Assembly (NCBI GenBank): GCA_009760855.2
Contig: WPIO01000168.1
Span: 455,001 to 519,000 of the forward strand
DNA length: 64,000 nucleotides
From: Cristatella mucedo
Lineage: Eukaryota > Bryozoa > Phylactolaemata > Cristatellidae
Direction: 5' to 3'
Positions 1 through 10,431 of the stretch are shown in pieces. The stretch's first letter is position 1, and the number at the start of each line of letters is the position of its first letter. The notes below the pieces were generated by a model. It was not told where the DNA came from. It did not search any database and was given only the letters and a program-made list of their open reading frames with translations. The translations under genes and the position numbers were made by a program.

Positions 1-178
1 ACGCTACGTCAGCAAACCAAGTTCTAAAACCTAAACCGTAGCCTGGCCATTGAAAGCCGCGAGTCGCCGCATGTAAATAAAGCATTTTAAAGTTACTATA
101 AGCTAATACGCATTTGATAGTCGGACTAATTTTTTACAGTATTTCTTGAATTTCCCTCTTAACCCTTATTCAAGCTTT

Positions 179-232
179 GCATATGCCGGAGGACTCGAGC
201 TCACGAACTTGGTCATAAAATGCATTCACCTT
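179..232 (-). mobile_element. SINE-2 fragment
   Basis: Short reverse-strand stretch with an 'atatgcc…ctcgagctcacgaacttggtcat' core matching the B-box part of the tRNA-like SINE-2 copies at 1062, 20340 and 42533. Both ends are missing. The rest of 1-660 shows no gene that I recognise. Confidence 0.4.
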
Positions 233-390
233 AATAATAATGTTAATTAAGTAATAGTAATATATTGTTACAGCTTCCTCGGAGAACTAAGTCTCTTTTT
301 AGGCACTTAAAAGATGCAGAGAGCGCATGCCCAAATGATTATTGATGATGCAATCGCAATGTAAGGCTGAACGCTCGCCGCGGGAGGGGC

Positions 391-427
391 AACCTGCTGC
401 TTGCCTACCTCTCGGCAAGCGGCAGGT
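391..427. other. GC-rich hairpin
   Basis: A 15-nt arm (391-405) and its near-perfect reverse complement (413-427, one mismatch) surround a 7-nt loop, and T residues follow. It lies in a locally GC-rich island at 370-500 inside AT-rich DNA. I see no gene or repeat that explains it. Confidence 0.45.
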
Positions 428-671
428 TTCGCTAACTGTCGATTCGCTTCGCTTCTCGAAATACGCAAGTCGCCTCGCCTACAACGTTTCTGGCGCCAGC
501 GTCACTCCTTGTTAGTCAGCAGTTGTGAGTTCGTGGCGTGAACTGGACCAATATACACACACACAAATAGGGTATTTTACTGATCTTTATGAATAAGCCA
601 ACATTGTGATTTGCCCATATATGTGCGTGCTTACACTGGCCATGCTGCCAATAACCACATTTACATAATTA

Positions 672-870
672 TAATGATAATAATACTAATAATATTGCAC
701 TTGATGAAGCGCCCTCAGAGAACTTAATCTCTTTCTAGCCGCTTTACATTTGCTGCAAAGGGAAATGCAATTGAATGGTAAGTAAAATCATGCTTGAAAA
801 ACAAACAAAATGAATAATATGGCTAGGGGTGACATGCACAGGGTCAGCATGCAAATGTGGTTAGTGGAAT
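672..870 (-). mobile_element. LINE-B 3' end
   Basis: The 3' UTR of the LINE-B family, 5'-truncated: an (ATT)n-type tail, the 'cttgatgaagcgccctcagagaac' hairpin arm, 'ctttacatttgctgcaaagg', and the 'ggggtgacatgcacagggtcagcatgcaaatg' core. It abuts an opposite-strand copy. Confidence 0.8.
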
Positions 871-879
871 GTTGCTACT

Positions 880-1045
880 GTGCATGTCACCCTAACTATG
901 ATTTGTTTGCTGACATTGTGCATGTTACCACTTGAACACGCCCGGGCAACTAACCGTTAGACCATGCTTCTTTTGCAGTACATGTAAAGTGTCTAGAAAG
1001 AGATTAAGTTCTCTGTGGTTGCCATAAAAATCTAGTATTATTAAC
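880..1045 (+). mobile_element. LINE-B 3' end
   Basis: Plus-strand LINE-B 3' UTR fragment ending in 'agtgtctagaaagagattaagttctctg' and an ATTATTA tail. With the minus copy at 672-870 it forms an inverted pair. Confidence 0.7.
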
Positions 1046-1061
1046 CTTAAAAAAAGAAACA

Positions 1062-1215
1062 TTTAATTAATTTGTATTGCGCCTTAAGAGAACTCAGTCT
1101 CTATCCGGGCGCTTCATGTATGCTCAGGGCTCGACCCCACGACCTTGGTCATCAAACAGATTCACCTTGACCCCTGTAGTTAAAGCGAGAACCTTAACCC
1201 CTGGACCAAACCAGG
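1062..1215 (-). mobile_element. SINE-2 copy
   Basis: A tRNA-like head (B-box 'ctcgaccccacgacc' on the reverse strand, A-box near 1195-1210 with 'ttaacccctggaccaaacc') joined to the tail 'gcgccttaagagaactcagtctctatccgggcgctt'. That tail resembles the LINE-B 3' hairpin. Confidence 0.65.
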
Positions 1216-1414
1216 ACAGCAACCTTACTTTACTTTGATGAGATGTAGATGAGGAGTGGATGAAGTTATAAGTGAAGCTCATATCTCGACATCCGTCGAC
1301 TTGATGAAATTTAAAATAAAGCTAAAAATGCACACGTGCCTCACAGCATTTCGCGGGTAAGTGGAAACGCTTATGCCTGCTGATAACGTGTAAGTGATGA
1401 CTACCCAATTCAGT

Positions 1415-1485
1415 TTCGCCCTTTGCAGCATATGTAAAGTGCAAGGAATAATATTTAGTTCTCTTGGGGAGACATCAAAATGTCT
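1415..1485 (+). mobile_element. Diverged LINE-B or SINE-2 tail
   Basis: 'tttgcagcatatgtaaagtgc…tagttctcttggggagac' resembles the last ~70 bp of LINE-B. It is too diverged to assign further. Confidence 0.4.
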
Positions 1486-1707
1486 TAAATATTAAATTTA
1501 TGTTAATAATTTGTATATACATTTTGTAATTATTATCATTGTCAACTGTCGTAGAGTGAGCCTTTGAAGTATGGCGTACACCAGCGATTTGTGTCAGATC
1601 CGTTTCCTCTCACTCTGGACGATGTAATTGCCAAACACGACCACACGACCTAGGCTTAATCGTTTTGCTTTTGCTTTTGACTCCTAGCTGCACCATCGGT
1701 ATTTGAT

Positions 1708-1792
1708 TCTCTCTTCCCCTCTCTCTCTCTCCCTCTCTCTACCTCCCTCTCTCTTTTTCTTTCTCTATCTCTCGCTCTCCCTCTCGCTTTCA
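1708..1792. repeat. CT-rich simple repeat
   Basis: Polypyrimidine tract of CTCT and CCTCTC units, with no sign of a gene. Confidence 0.85.
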
Positions 1793-1860
1793 GTACTTGA
1801 AAAGACTCTCAACTTCATTGCAGCTTGTATTGCTGACGCTAGCACTTCAATGGTGGTGAG

Positions 1861-2035
1861 GTGAGCCGTGATAGCACACAGGTAAGGCGATTGCTTTTCA
1901 CGACCTCGGTCCCTAGGTCGTGGGTTCGAATCCTGCGTCGTGTGATCCTTTTATCACCACTGCAAGCGGTGGTGACAGCCGTAAAGGCTCTTCCATCGCT
2001 ATAAAAAAAGAGGCTTTTGAAAAAATCAGCTAGCA
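1861..2035 (+). mobile_element. SINE-1 copy
   Basis: tRNA-derived SINE. An A-box-like 'gatagcacacaggtaagg' and B-box 'gggttcgaatcc' (~1922) are followed by the family body 'ccactgcaagcggtggtga…ccgtaaaggctctt' and an 'aatcagctag' end. It sits inside a LINE-B RT remnant. Confidence 0.85.
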
Positions 2036-2139
2036 TTTTTTATGGCTGCAAACTTTCTCATATTGAATGGCAGCAAAACAAACTTAATAGTTCTGGGGAA
2101 ATCTGGTGTGCCGCAGAAATGTAACTTAACGTCGTGTAT

Positions 2140-2245
2140 CTGCGTCTGTAACTCCAAAAGCCACAAGGACCTACTGAGAGTTATGCAAGAGAGCTTCCTA
2201 TTTCTGTAGCGCACTCAAGGCCTAAGCGACTTTTGGTACGCATGC
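2140..2245 (-). mobile_element. LINE-A 3' end
   Basis: The terminal ~100 bp of LINE-A on the reverse strand: 'tctgtaactccaaaagcc', 'gcgcactcaaggcctaagcg' and 'ttggtacgcat'. Severely 5'-truncated. Confidence 0.65.
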
Positions 2246-2325
2246 TTCCCTTAAAGCATATTTGAAGTGCCTATAGATATATCTATTTCTCTGAGGTTTC
2301 TATACAAATGCCTTTTTATTATTAT
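2245..2325 (+). mobile_element. LINE-B tail
   Basis: Diverged LINE-B 3' terminus ('gaagtgcctatagatatatctatttctctgagg') with a TTATTATTATT tail. Confidence 0.55.
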
Positions 2326-2765
2326 TATACCAATCACTAAAATAATGTATATAGCTTAAGCTCTCGTTTTTAAAAACGGAAGAGAGTAGTTTCAGTCGAA
2401 TGGAGTTACTTAAATCATGACTAGAACTGTTCTGAAAATTCACTTCTGTGAAGCTGCTTAACGACAATCATTTGAAGATATCTTAGGAAAATGGAGACTG
2501 AATAATAGTTTGCTGCAACCTCTGAATATAAGCCAGGCCTTTTTAAGCATTGGTCAGTCACTAGGTAACATATTATAATTTACTTCGGGCCATAATCCTT
2601 TTTGCTTCGGTAGTGATGACAACGTTGTTTTGAATTCTCCTATTTTTCAATCAGGCACGACCTGGATGTCAGGTTCGCACATTGGCCATGTTGTGCCGCT
2701 ATCTGAATTACTTTTAGTTTGGCAGACATTACAATACGTTTTAGTACATGCTGTTGCAGAGTACG

Positions 2766-3393
2766 CAATGTAATGTAATGTAATGTAATGTATCTCCTTC
2801 AGTAACTCCATAAAGTCATAAAGACCATGTGGGTGTTACGCATGAGAGTTATGTAAAGCCCACTCACAGCCTAAGCGGCTTTCGGTACGCATTCGGTACC
2901 CAACAGACTTCGTCTCACGCAACAAAGAGAAAGTGGGAAGCATAGCAGAGTCAGGAGAGCAGTAGAGGTAGTGAGTAGCATAGAAGTAGCAGTTCAGGAC
3001 CGCTGAAAAAGATGTGCCATAGTCGGCAGTTGGAGAGTAGATGTCGTTGCGTAAGAATTGTGGAAGCGAGTTCCACAGTATAGGACCTGCAGAGCTAAAG
3101 CTTCTGTCGCCAAAGGTCTTTAAGCGGAGGAATGGGACAGCTAATTTATTGTCCACACAGGACCTGAGGGCACGAACAGGCTGAAACTGATGCAGCAGTT
3201 CAGCTAGGTACGAAGGAGCCAAACCGTGGTGGGCCTTGTGGGTCAGCGTAAGAACTTTGCTCTGTATCCTTTGCTCAACCGGCAACCACCCTAGCTCTTT
3301 CAGTAGAGATGACACGTGCTCAAACCGCTGGGACTTGAAGACCAGCCTTGCAGCCATATTCCTAGTCCGCTGTAGTGGCATAATAGCTTTAGT
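2766..3393 (-). mobile_element. LINE-A 3' part
   Basis: 5'-truncated LINE-A. The (TAATG)n run at 2766-2791 is its microsatellite tail on this strand. An open frame at 2836-3396 encodes the conserved LINE C-terminus: '[19 protein letters not shown]', then '[18 protein letters not shown]', then '[18 protein letters not shown]'. No RT catalytic motifs remain, so it is a dead fragment, although its C-terminal frame is well preserved. Confidence 0.85.
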
Positions 3394-3594
3394 CAATAGT
3401 CAATAGGCACATTTGACAGACACAGTATCAAGAAGTTACTAGCACATGCAGATGCATTGTGCTACTCGTATGGACAAAAGCAGAGAGAGAACAGTGATAG
3501 TTTTAAGTTAAGATATCGGAGGCAAAGCATACATAGTGGTTCTCGAGTGCCTCCCATCTCACGTGGCCATCACTGACATTGCATTACAATGGAT

Positions 3595-4690
3595 ATTTCA
3601 GGGCATTGTTGTCAAAGGGTAACAGCCATACCAAGGGTACCTAATGTATGGGGTACCTTCGGGATCCGTGCGGTAATCGCCAAACTAAATCGAGGCTTTC
3701 ATTTTTATGCAGATGATAAACAGCTCCACCAGTGCTTTGATCCTTTCCTGCCGTCCAATGAGTCGAACATTCTTAACTACAAGGCAACATAGAAATACTA
3801 GCTGATTTAACGACCTCATTTATATAGAAACAGAAGAGCCTCAACGGCTTTCACCACCGCTTGCAGTTGGCACCAAAGGGTCGCCTACTGCAAAATTCGA
3901 ACTCATGACCTCGGACGTGGAGAGCCAGCACCTCACCTCCTGGGCTATCATGGCCCAGTAACATATACTACTTTTATGGCACTTGGACGGCAAACTTTTT
4001 CAAATTGAATGAGATGGACCCAACCAAATAGTTATGGGGAAATTTTGAATTGCTCAGAAATTGAAAAATCTAACCCTCTATATGAGCTCTGCATGTCTTC
4101 TGGGACAGCTGCTTGTCATTTTTTAAAGGTGACCTGCCACTAGATGGCGACATCAACTCCAGTCATTGAAAAAAACTTGGGCCTGCCTAAACAAGGATAC
4201 CACATCCAAGCTGGTCCCAGCATTTGTCATATCCAATCTCGACTTTTGTAGCTCACTGTGAGCACTGCAAGCATGTCTTCTGCCTGTGCAACAAGGCACA
4301 TACCGGCGGTGAAGAACTCTGCGGCAAACCTTGTCTGTAGTTAGCGACACAGTACAAGTGTTACCGTTTCTCAATGACACGCACTGGCTCTATTAAGGGG
4401 CCGCTGATCGAATATAAAGTCAGGGCAACTCACTTTTAGGTCCCGGTCAGGTCAGGTCAAGGTCAGGCAAGGCAAGGTCAGGTCCCCGGTCTCTTGCTTC
4501 AAAATACCATCGTAAATACTTCCCAGCCGATCAGCCTTGGCTTCGTATCGCCCCACTCTCAAAGAAGTCTTTGGCTAAGAGTGCGAGCAACCTCAAATCT
4601 TATGGAGGCTTTGGCTTGAGGTCGCGTGCCCCCAAAGCTGGGAGCTCACTTCTGACTGACATCACGACCTCCTGACTTTAAAACACTTAA
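3595..4690 (+). mobile_element. LINE-B RT-to-C-terminus remnant
   Basis: Plus-strand LINE-B. The RT active-site segment is near 3700 ('[11 protein letters not shown]'). The frame resumes after a SINE-1 with 'F-KLNEMDPTK…LLGKF'-like sequence near 4000, then degraded C-terminal blocks around 4160-4400 and 4590-4690. Many stops and frameshifts; a pseudogene. Confidence 0.6.
3797..3960 (-). mobile_element. SINE-1 copy
   Basis: Reverse-strand SINE-1: 'agctgatttaacgacctc' end, 'ggctttcaccaccgcttgcag' body, then a degraded B-box and a 'gggctatcatggccc' head. It interrupts the LINE-B RT remnant. Confidence 0.7.
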
Positions 4691-4905
4691 TTTTTTCATT
4701 TTCTTTTCTCTAAATTCGGAGCAATCTGAGACCACCAATGTGAAAAATACTTAAGCATCGAGAATAAAAACGATTCCGAAACGACTCTTGGCTACCTTGG
4801 TTAGCAAACCTATTGGTTACCAGTCCAATGCTATCTCTATTCTCTTGCGTCAACCTACCTATCTGAATTAGTAATAATAATAATAATAATGAACTTGATA
4901 AGCTA

Positions 4906-5036
4906 GTTTGGTCTAGCGGTTAAGGTGCTCGCCCCTACCAAGGTCTGACTGAGGTCGTGGGCTCGAGCCCCGAGGCATATGTGAAGCGCCTGAATAGAGG
5001 TTAAGTTCTCTTGGGGCGCTATACAAATGAATTATA
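4906..5036 (+). mobile_element. SINE-2 copy (best tRNA-like head)
   Basis: The clearest SINE-2. The A-box lies in 'ggtctagcggttaaggtg' and the B-box in 'gggctcgagccccg'. The tail is 'gcgcctgaatagaggttaagttctcttggggcgct', the LINE-B 3' hairpin in slightly altered form. An ATTATATT end follows, and a (TAA)n run lies just upstream (4870-4890). Confidence 0.75.
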
Positions 5037-5038
5037 TT

Positions 5039-6282
5039 TACTGAAACAAATGTGCACATTCGTGCTTCCATAAAGCTCCCTACGAGTAAAGCAATTGTGG
5101 AGTCATAACCTATGACCTTCCTTAAAAAGTTTCCCAAGGTTTGTGAATGCGATGTGCTACCTTAATAAGGTCTAGTAAAAAGAGTTCGTCTCCTGGAGAC
5201 CCTATACCACCACTTAGCCCTGCCATAACCGAGAATTTTTATGCTCCTTTAGAAGTGGGGTTGTACCCGAGTCTTTCAAATCGGCAGTCGTTAAAACCAT
5301 ACTTAAAAAGCCTGGATTAGATACAGAGGTCCTAGCAAACTATCGCCCAGTTTCCCTTCTTCCGTTCTTGTCAAAGATTCTTGAAAAAAATGTTGCTAAG
5401 CAGCTGGTTGAACATATTGAAAAGAATTAAATGTCAGAAACATTTCAATCAGAGTTCAAGAGGTAGCACTCCACTGAAACTGCTCTCCTCCGTGTTAACA
5501 ATGACATTCAACGTTTCAACGACGACGGGAATGTCACTGCCCTAGCTCTGCTAGATCTGTCTGCTGCCTTCGACACCATTGATCCCGATGTCCTACTTGA
5601 ACGATTGAGAATAACGATCAGTCTGACAGATGATGGACTGGCAATGTTTAAATCGTACTCGTCTGATCGTGTTCAATCCGTGTCGTATGAGGGTCAGGTC
5701 TCATCAACGAGACGGGTCACCTGTGAAATCCCACAAGGGTTCGTCCTCGGTTCCTTGCTGTCCTCCATTTATACTCAACCTCTGGGAAAAGTTATTAAGG
5801 CCCACACAATTAGGTATAATAACAATAATAATATTGCACTTGATAAAGCGCCCTCAGAGAACTTAATCTCTTTCTAGGCGCTTTACATTTGCTGCAAAGT
5901 GATACGCAATAGAATAGTAAGTAAAATCATGCTTGAAAAACAAACAAAATGAATAACATGGTTAGGGGTTACATGCACTGGGTCAGCATGCAAATGTGGT
6001 TAGTGGCAGCATGAACAGTGTCAGCACGCATAAGCACATCGAGGACGAATCACAAGGACCCACTAAATGCTGTCCTAAATAGGTATGTTTTTAAGTTTCT
6101 TTTAAATGTGGTCAGGTCAGGGGATGTTCTGATGCAGGTCGGGAGGGAGTTCCAGGCTGTGGGAGCATACGAGCTAAATGCACGGTCTCCAAAGGATTTA
6201 AGGTTTGTACGAGGTATCACTTTTAAGCTGAAGATACTTAGCTGTATTTGTCATTCAAACCGTCGGAATCTGCTGCAGCAAC
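5039..6282 (+). mobile_element. LINE-A, first half of a split copy
   Basis: 5'-truncated LINE-A starting in the linker before the RT ('…VHIRASIK…'). It continues through the RT N-terminus ('[17 protein letters not shown]') and motif A ('[19 protein letters not shown]') to the segment just after the YADD region. The same element resumes at about 9141, so this is one copy split by later insertions. Stops and substitutions are present. Confidence 0.8.
5818..6219 (-). mobile_element. LINE-B nested in LINE-A
   Basis: 5'-truncated LINE-B 3' end: ATT-type tail at 5818, full 3' UTR, and the coding end that matches 'FKRNLKTHLF'. It splits the LINE-A RT. Left flank 'ttaggtata' and right junction 'gaggtatcactttt' share 'aggtat', which is either a target duplication or microhomology at the truncated end. 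Confidence 0.85.
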
Positions 6283-6330
6283 TGATGTATGTATGTATGT
6301 ATGTATGTATGTATGTATGTATCTCCGTCA

Positions 6331-6520
6331 GGTGAGCCGCGATGGCACACTAGGTAAGGCGGTTGCTTTCACGACCTCGGTCCCGAGGTCGTAGGTTCGA
6401 TTCCTGCGGTGGGCGATCCTTTATCGCCACTGCAAGCGGTGGTGATAACCGTAAAGGCTCTTCTGTCGCTATACAAAAAGAGGCTGTTTAATCAGCTAGT
6501 ATTTATTATTTATTTATTGA
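6331..6520 (+). mobile_element. SINE-1 copy
   Basis: Near-consensus SINE-1: head 'gatggcacactaggtaaggcgg', palindrome 'cgacctcggtcccgaggtcg', B-box 'ggttcgattcc', hairpin-forming body and an ATTTATT tail. It lies within the 3' tail of the nested LINE-A, so it is younger than that LINE. Confidence 0.9.
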
Positions 6521-6582
6521 TTTAACTCCACAAAGTCATAAAGACCATGTGGGCGTTCGCAGGAAAGTTTTGCAAAGCGCAC

Positions 6583-7896
6583 TCACAGCCTAAGAGGCTT
6601 TTCGGTACGCATTCGGTACCCAACAGACTTCGTCTCACGCAACAAAGAGAAAGTGGGAAGCATAGCAGAGTTAGGAGAGCAGTTGAGGTAGTGAGTAGCA
6701 TAGAAGTAGCAGTTCAGGACCGCTGAAAAAGATGTGCCATAGGCGGCAGTTGGAGAGTAGATGTCGTTGCACAAGAATTGTGGAAGCGAGTTCCACAGCC
6801 TAGGACCTGCAGAGCTAAAGCTTCTGTCGCCAACTGTCTTTAAGCGGAGGAATGGGACAGCTAATTTATTGTCCACACAGGACCTGAGGGCGCGAACAGG
6901 CTGAAACTGATGCAGCTGGGTCAGCATAAGAACTTTGCTCTGTATCCTCTGCTCAACCGGCAACCATCCTAGCTCTTTCAGCAAAGGTGACATGTGCTCA
7001 AACCGCTGGGACTTGAAGACCAGCCTTGCAGCCATATTCATAGTCCGCTGTAGTGGCATAATAGCTTTCTTTGGTAGCCCAGCCAAAAGGGAATTACAAT
7101 AATCAAGCCGAGACAGAACTAAGGAGCTAGTTAAATTTTTTGCAGGCCACTGTGGGAGACAGCTTCTAATCTTGGATAGGGATCGGATGTGATGGCTAGC
7201 TATAGAGGCAGTCTTCCGAATGAAGCTTTTGAAATTGAGGCAGCTGGCGAACACGACACCTAGATTACGAGCACGTGGTGAAGGTCGCACGATAGCATCA
7301 CCTATTAGAACAGCAAAGCCTTTTAATCCAGCCACACGCTTAGGGTGTCCTATGAGAAGCAGTTCGGTTTTATCGTCATTTAATTTCAGGAAGTTTTCCG
7401 ACATCCAGGATCGAATATCGGCAAGGCAAGCATTCAGTTTCTCAGTTGCTGCAGCAGATTCCGACGGTTTAAATGACAAATACAACTGAGTATCGTCAGC
7501 ATAGAAGTGATATTCTATTCCACGGGCCTTAATCACTTTTCCCAGAGGTTGCGTATAAATGGAGAATAGCAAGGGACCGAGTACAGACCATTGAGGGAAT
7601 CCACAGGTGACCCTTCTGGCGTGTGAGACCTGACCCCCACACGACATGGATTGAACACGATCAGACAAGTATGATTTAAACCACGCCAGTGCTTCGTCTG
7701 CCAGACCGATCGTTGTTCTCAATCGTTCAAGCAGAACTTCGTGATCAATGGTGTCGAAGGCAGCAGACAGATCTAGCAGAGCTAGGGTAGTGACATTCCC
7801 GTCGTCGTTGCCACGTAGAACGTCATTGTTAACACGGAGGAGAGCAGTTTCAGAAGAGTGCTGCCTCTTGAAACCTGATTGAAATGTTTCAGACAT
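6583..7896 (-). pseudogene. LINE-A reverse transcriptase remnant
   Basis: An open frame of 437 codons, the longest RT frame here. Reading N to C: '[18 protein letters not shown]'; motif A '[19 protein letters not shown]' (catalytic Asp present); motif B as '[12 protein letters not shown]', where the family has 'PQGS', so the glycine is replaced by Trp; motif C '[12 protein letters not shown]' with both catalytic aspartates; then '[12 protein letters not shown]'; then the thumb and C-terminal regions. About 25 residues are missing around 'LTQLHQF' compared with the copy at 2836-3396 ('THKAHHGLAPSYLAELLHQF'). RT would copy LINE RNA at a nicked target by target-primed reverse transcription. The motif B change, the deletion and the truncated endonuclease indicate an inactive copy. 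Confidence 0.85.
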
Positions 7897-8184
7897 TCCC
7901 TTATTTTCAATATGTTCAACTAGCTGCTTAGCAACAATTTTTTCAAGAATCTTTGATAAGAACGGAAGAAGGGAAACTGGACGATAGTTTGCTAGGACCT
8001 CTGTGTCTAATCCAGGCTTTTTAAGAATAGGTCTAACGATTGCCGATTTGAAGGACTTGGGGACGACCCCTTTTCATAAAGAAGCTCTAACAATCTTAGT
8101 TATGGCAGGGCTAAGTTGGTCTGCAAGTGAAGACCACAGAGATGAAGGTACAGGGTCTTCAGGAGACGAGCTCTTTTGCTAGAC

Positions 8185-9140
8185 CTAGGCAGCCACATCA
8201 CAGATAGAAACATCGGAGAACCTGTTAAGAAAGGTCACAGGTTGAGGAACGGCGATTGCTTTGGTCGGAGGGGGCTTAATGGAGGCACGAATGTGCACAA
8301 TTTTTTCAGTAAAGAAGGCTGAAAACTTTTCGGCTGAGCCCTTAATAATCTGGGGAGTCAGACCTGACAGCATTGGCCAGTAAATGGTTTACTGTCTTAT
8401 AAATCTGTTGTGTCCGACTGGCAGGAATTCAGATTTCTAATGAAAAAAGAAGCCCTGGCTTTTTTAAGCTTTCGGGTGTAAACTCGAAGGAAGTCTTTAA
8501 AATTGACTAGGTCTGCCTCAGACCCCGATTTCTTGAAACGACGTTCCAGCCTGCGCTTAACACGGCGCATCTTAAGGAGTTTTTTTGTAAATTGAAAGCA
8601 ATCTCGACGACTTTGAACACGGATAGAGCGAACGGGAGCATGCTTGTCAAGAGCACTCCTGAGTGTCATGTTCATCGCATCAGTGAGGGTATCGAGGCTG
8701 CCGGTCGAGTCTGAATGCAGATCAAGAAGGCCTGCATCACAAACAGATTTAAAAAACTTGTCCATGTCAATGCTTTGTAAGTTGCAAATTCAACATTGCC
8801 CTGCACGTACGAGGGAGCAGGAACAGTAAACGAGACCGAACAATGATCTGAGAGGGTCAGTGGGCACACCACAAAGTCAGTGGGCAGGACATCCTTAGTG
8901 ATCACGAGATCTAGAATGTGGCCACCGACGTGGGTGCTATCATTAACGTGTTGGGCCAAACCAAATTTCTCCAGACAGTCTAGAAATGAGCGGACCTGGC
9001 TGTTGCTAGGGTTGTCAACGTGAATATTGAAGTCTCCTACAATCAGTAGCGGCCTGTCACACACAAATATTTTAGCGAGGAACTCTGAAAACTCCTCTAT
9101 AAGCAAGTTTAGACTGCCAGAAGGAGGCCGGTATATCACA
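8185..9140 (-). pseudogene. LINE-A endonuclease and linker remnant
   Basis: Minus-strand frames upstream of the RT. 9140-8800 carries the C-terminal half of an APE-type endonuclease: 'VVIYRPPSGSLNLLIEEF', 'LLIVGDFNIHVDNPSNSQ', 'HILDLVIT' and 'LTLSDHCSVSF' (the terminal SDH motif). 8765-8397 carries a basic linker ('LDKHAPVRSIRV', 'KRRLERRFKKSG'), and 8373-8185 the segment preceding the RT. The frames are separate, so the ORF is broken. The N-terminal catalytic half of the nuclease is absent. Confidence 0.75.
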
Positions 9141-10128
9141 ACGGTGAGTGATAGTCTGAATGCTTGCGTTGCCGACATTCGATCCTGGATTTCGGAAAAT
9201 TTCTTGAAACTAAATGACAATAAAATCGAACTACTGCTCATAGGATACCCTAAGCGTGTGGTTGGACTAAAAGGCTTTGCTCTTCTAATAGATGATGTTG
9301 TCGTGTGTCCATCTCCAGCACCACGCGTTTTCGACAGTTTTTGTTTGCCTCAATTTTAAAAGCTTCATTTAAAAGACTGCTCCTACAGCTAGCCATCACG
9401 CCCGATCCCTATCTAGCACTAAAAGCTATCTTCCACAGTGGCTTGCAAACAATTTAACTGGCTCCTTAGTTCTGTCTCGGCTTGATTATTGTAATTCCCC
9501 TTTGGCTGGGCTCCCAAAAAAAGCAACTAGGCCACTGCAGCTGACTATGAACATAGCTGCAAGGCTAGTCTTCAAGTCCCAGAGGTTTGACCGCGTGTCT
9601 CCTTTGCTAAAAGAGCTAGGATGGGTGCCGGTTGAGCAACAGATACAGAGCAAAGTTCATACGCTGACCGACAAGGCCCGCCACGGCTTGGCTTCTTCGT
9701 ACCTAGCTGAACTGCTGCACCAGTTTTAGCCTGTTCGCGCCCTCAGGTCCTGTGTGGACAATAAATCAGCTGTTCCATTCCTGCGCTTAAAGACCTTTGG
9801 CGACAGAAGCTTTAGCTCTGCAGGTCCTAGACTGTGGATCTCGCTTCCACAAATCTTACGAAACGACAACTACTCTCCTGCTGCCGACAATAGCTCATAT
9901 TTTCCAGCGGTCTTGAGGTGCTACTTCCATGCTACTCACTACCTCAACTCTTCTGCTGACTCTAATATGCTTCCCACTTTTTCTTTGCTGTGTGAGATTA
10001 ACTGTGTTGGCAACTGAATGCGTAACGACAGCCGCTTAGGCTGTGAGTGGGCTACACAAAACTCTCCTGCGTAACACCCACATAGTCTGTATGGCTTTGT
10101 GGAGTTACAGACGAAGATACAACTACTT
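9141..10128 (+). mobile_element. LINE-A, second half of the split copy
   Basis: Resumes the element that breaks off at 6282, starting at '[20 protein letters not shown]', the segment just downstream of the YADD motif. It continues through 'AGLPKKATRPLQLTMNIAARLVF' (9502-9729), '[14 protein letters not shown]' (9754-10017) and the 3' UTR to 'ggagttacagacgaagatac'. It has several stops. Together with 5039-6282 it is one 5'-truncated LINE-A with two later insertions inside. Confidence 0.8.
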
Positions 10129-10132
10129 CTAC

Positions 10133-10360
10133 CACTAATAATACATTTGTATAGCACCCTCAGAACCTTATCTTGTTCTAGGCATTTTAAATTTATTGCA
10201 AAGGAAGCATGGTCAAATAGTTCAGTCGTAGCATATTCAATGACAACAAACATATCATGGTTTGACATGCAAAGGATCAAAGTGTAAGTATGGTTAGTGG
10301 GAGCATGCACAGTGTCAGCAAGCATAAGCACACAAAGGACGAATCGCATGGACCCACATG
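10133..10360 (-). mobile_element. LINE-B 3' end
   Basis: 5'-truncated LINE-B 3' UTR abutting the 3' end of the split LINE-A: 'tagcaccctcagaaccttatc', 'tttattgcaaaggaagcatgg' and 'gcatgcacagtgtcagca'. Confidence 0.75.
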
Positions 10361-10431
10361 TTGTGAGCTACGGCTTATTATTTGACATGCTTCTTAAATA
10401 ATTTGTCAAATCCATTCCAATAAAATAATAA

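Larger units (their letters stand above)
1565..2110 (+). mobile_element. LINE-B RT fragment, interrupted
   Basis: Two blocks of plus-strand RT sequence: 1565-1645 (around 'GV…' and 'VIAKH') and 2035-2110 (matching the family's 'WMAANFLKLN…KTNL' segment). Between them are a pyrimidine tract (1708-1792) and a SINE-1 (1861-2035). Heavily decayed and not coding. Confidence 0.5.
6283..9140 (-). mobile_element. LINE-A, long inverted nested copy
   Basis: The longest LINE-A in the window. Reading on the minus strand it runs from the C-terminal part of the endonuclease (9140) through linker and RT to the 3' UTR and an (ATGT)n tail at 6286-6320. It is inserted in opposite orientation into an older LINE-A. 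The 5' part of the endonuclease is missing, so it is truncated. A SINE-1 (6331-6520) has landed in its tail. Confidence 0.85.

Noticed and set aside
1861-2035. tRNA-like sequences as functional tRNA genes
   Set aside because: A- and B-boxes are present but the heads do not close into a normal acceptor stem, and each is fused to a repeated SINE body.
7220-7489. Plus-strand frame in the LINE-A RT region
   Set aside because: Antisense shadow of the minus-strand reverse transcriptase.
6583-7896. A host reverse-transcriptase-like gene
   Set aside because: It matches repeated LINE-A copies across the window, has a microsatellite tail, a motif B change and no intact endonuclease.
5039-10128. Twin-priming explanation for the inverted LINE-A pair
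   Set aside because: Both the plus and minus LINE-A contain their own RT and 3' end, and the plus halves join across the minus copy. Nested insertion explains it better.
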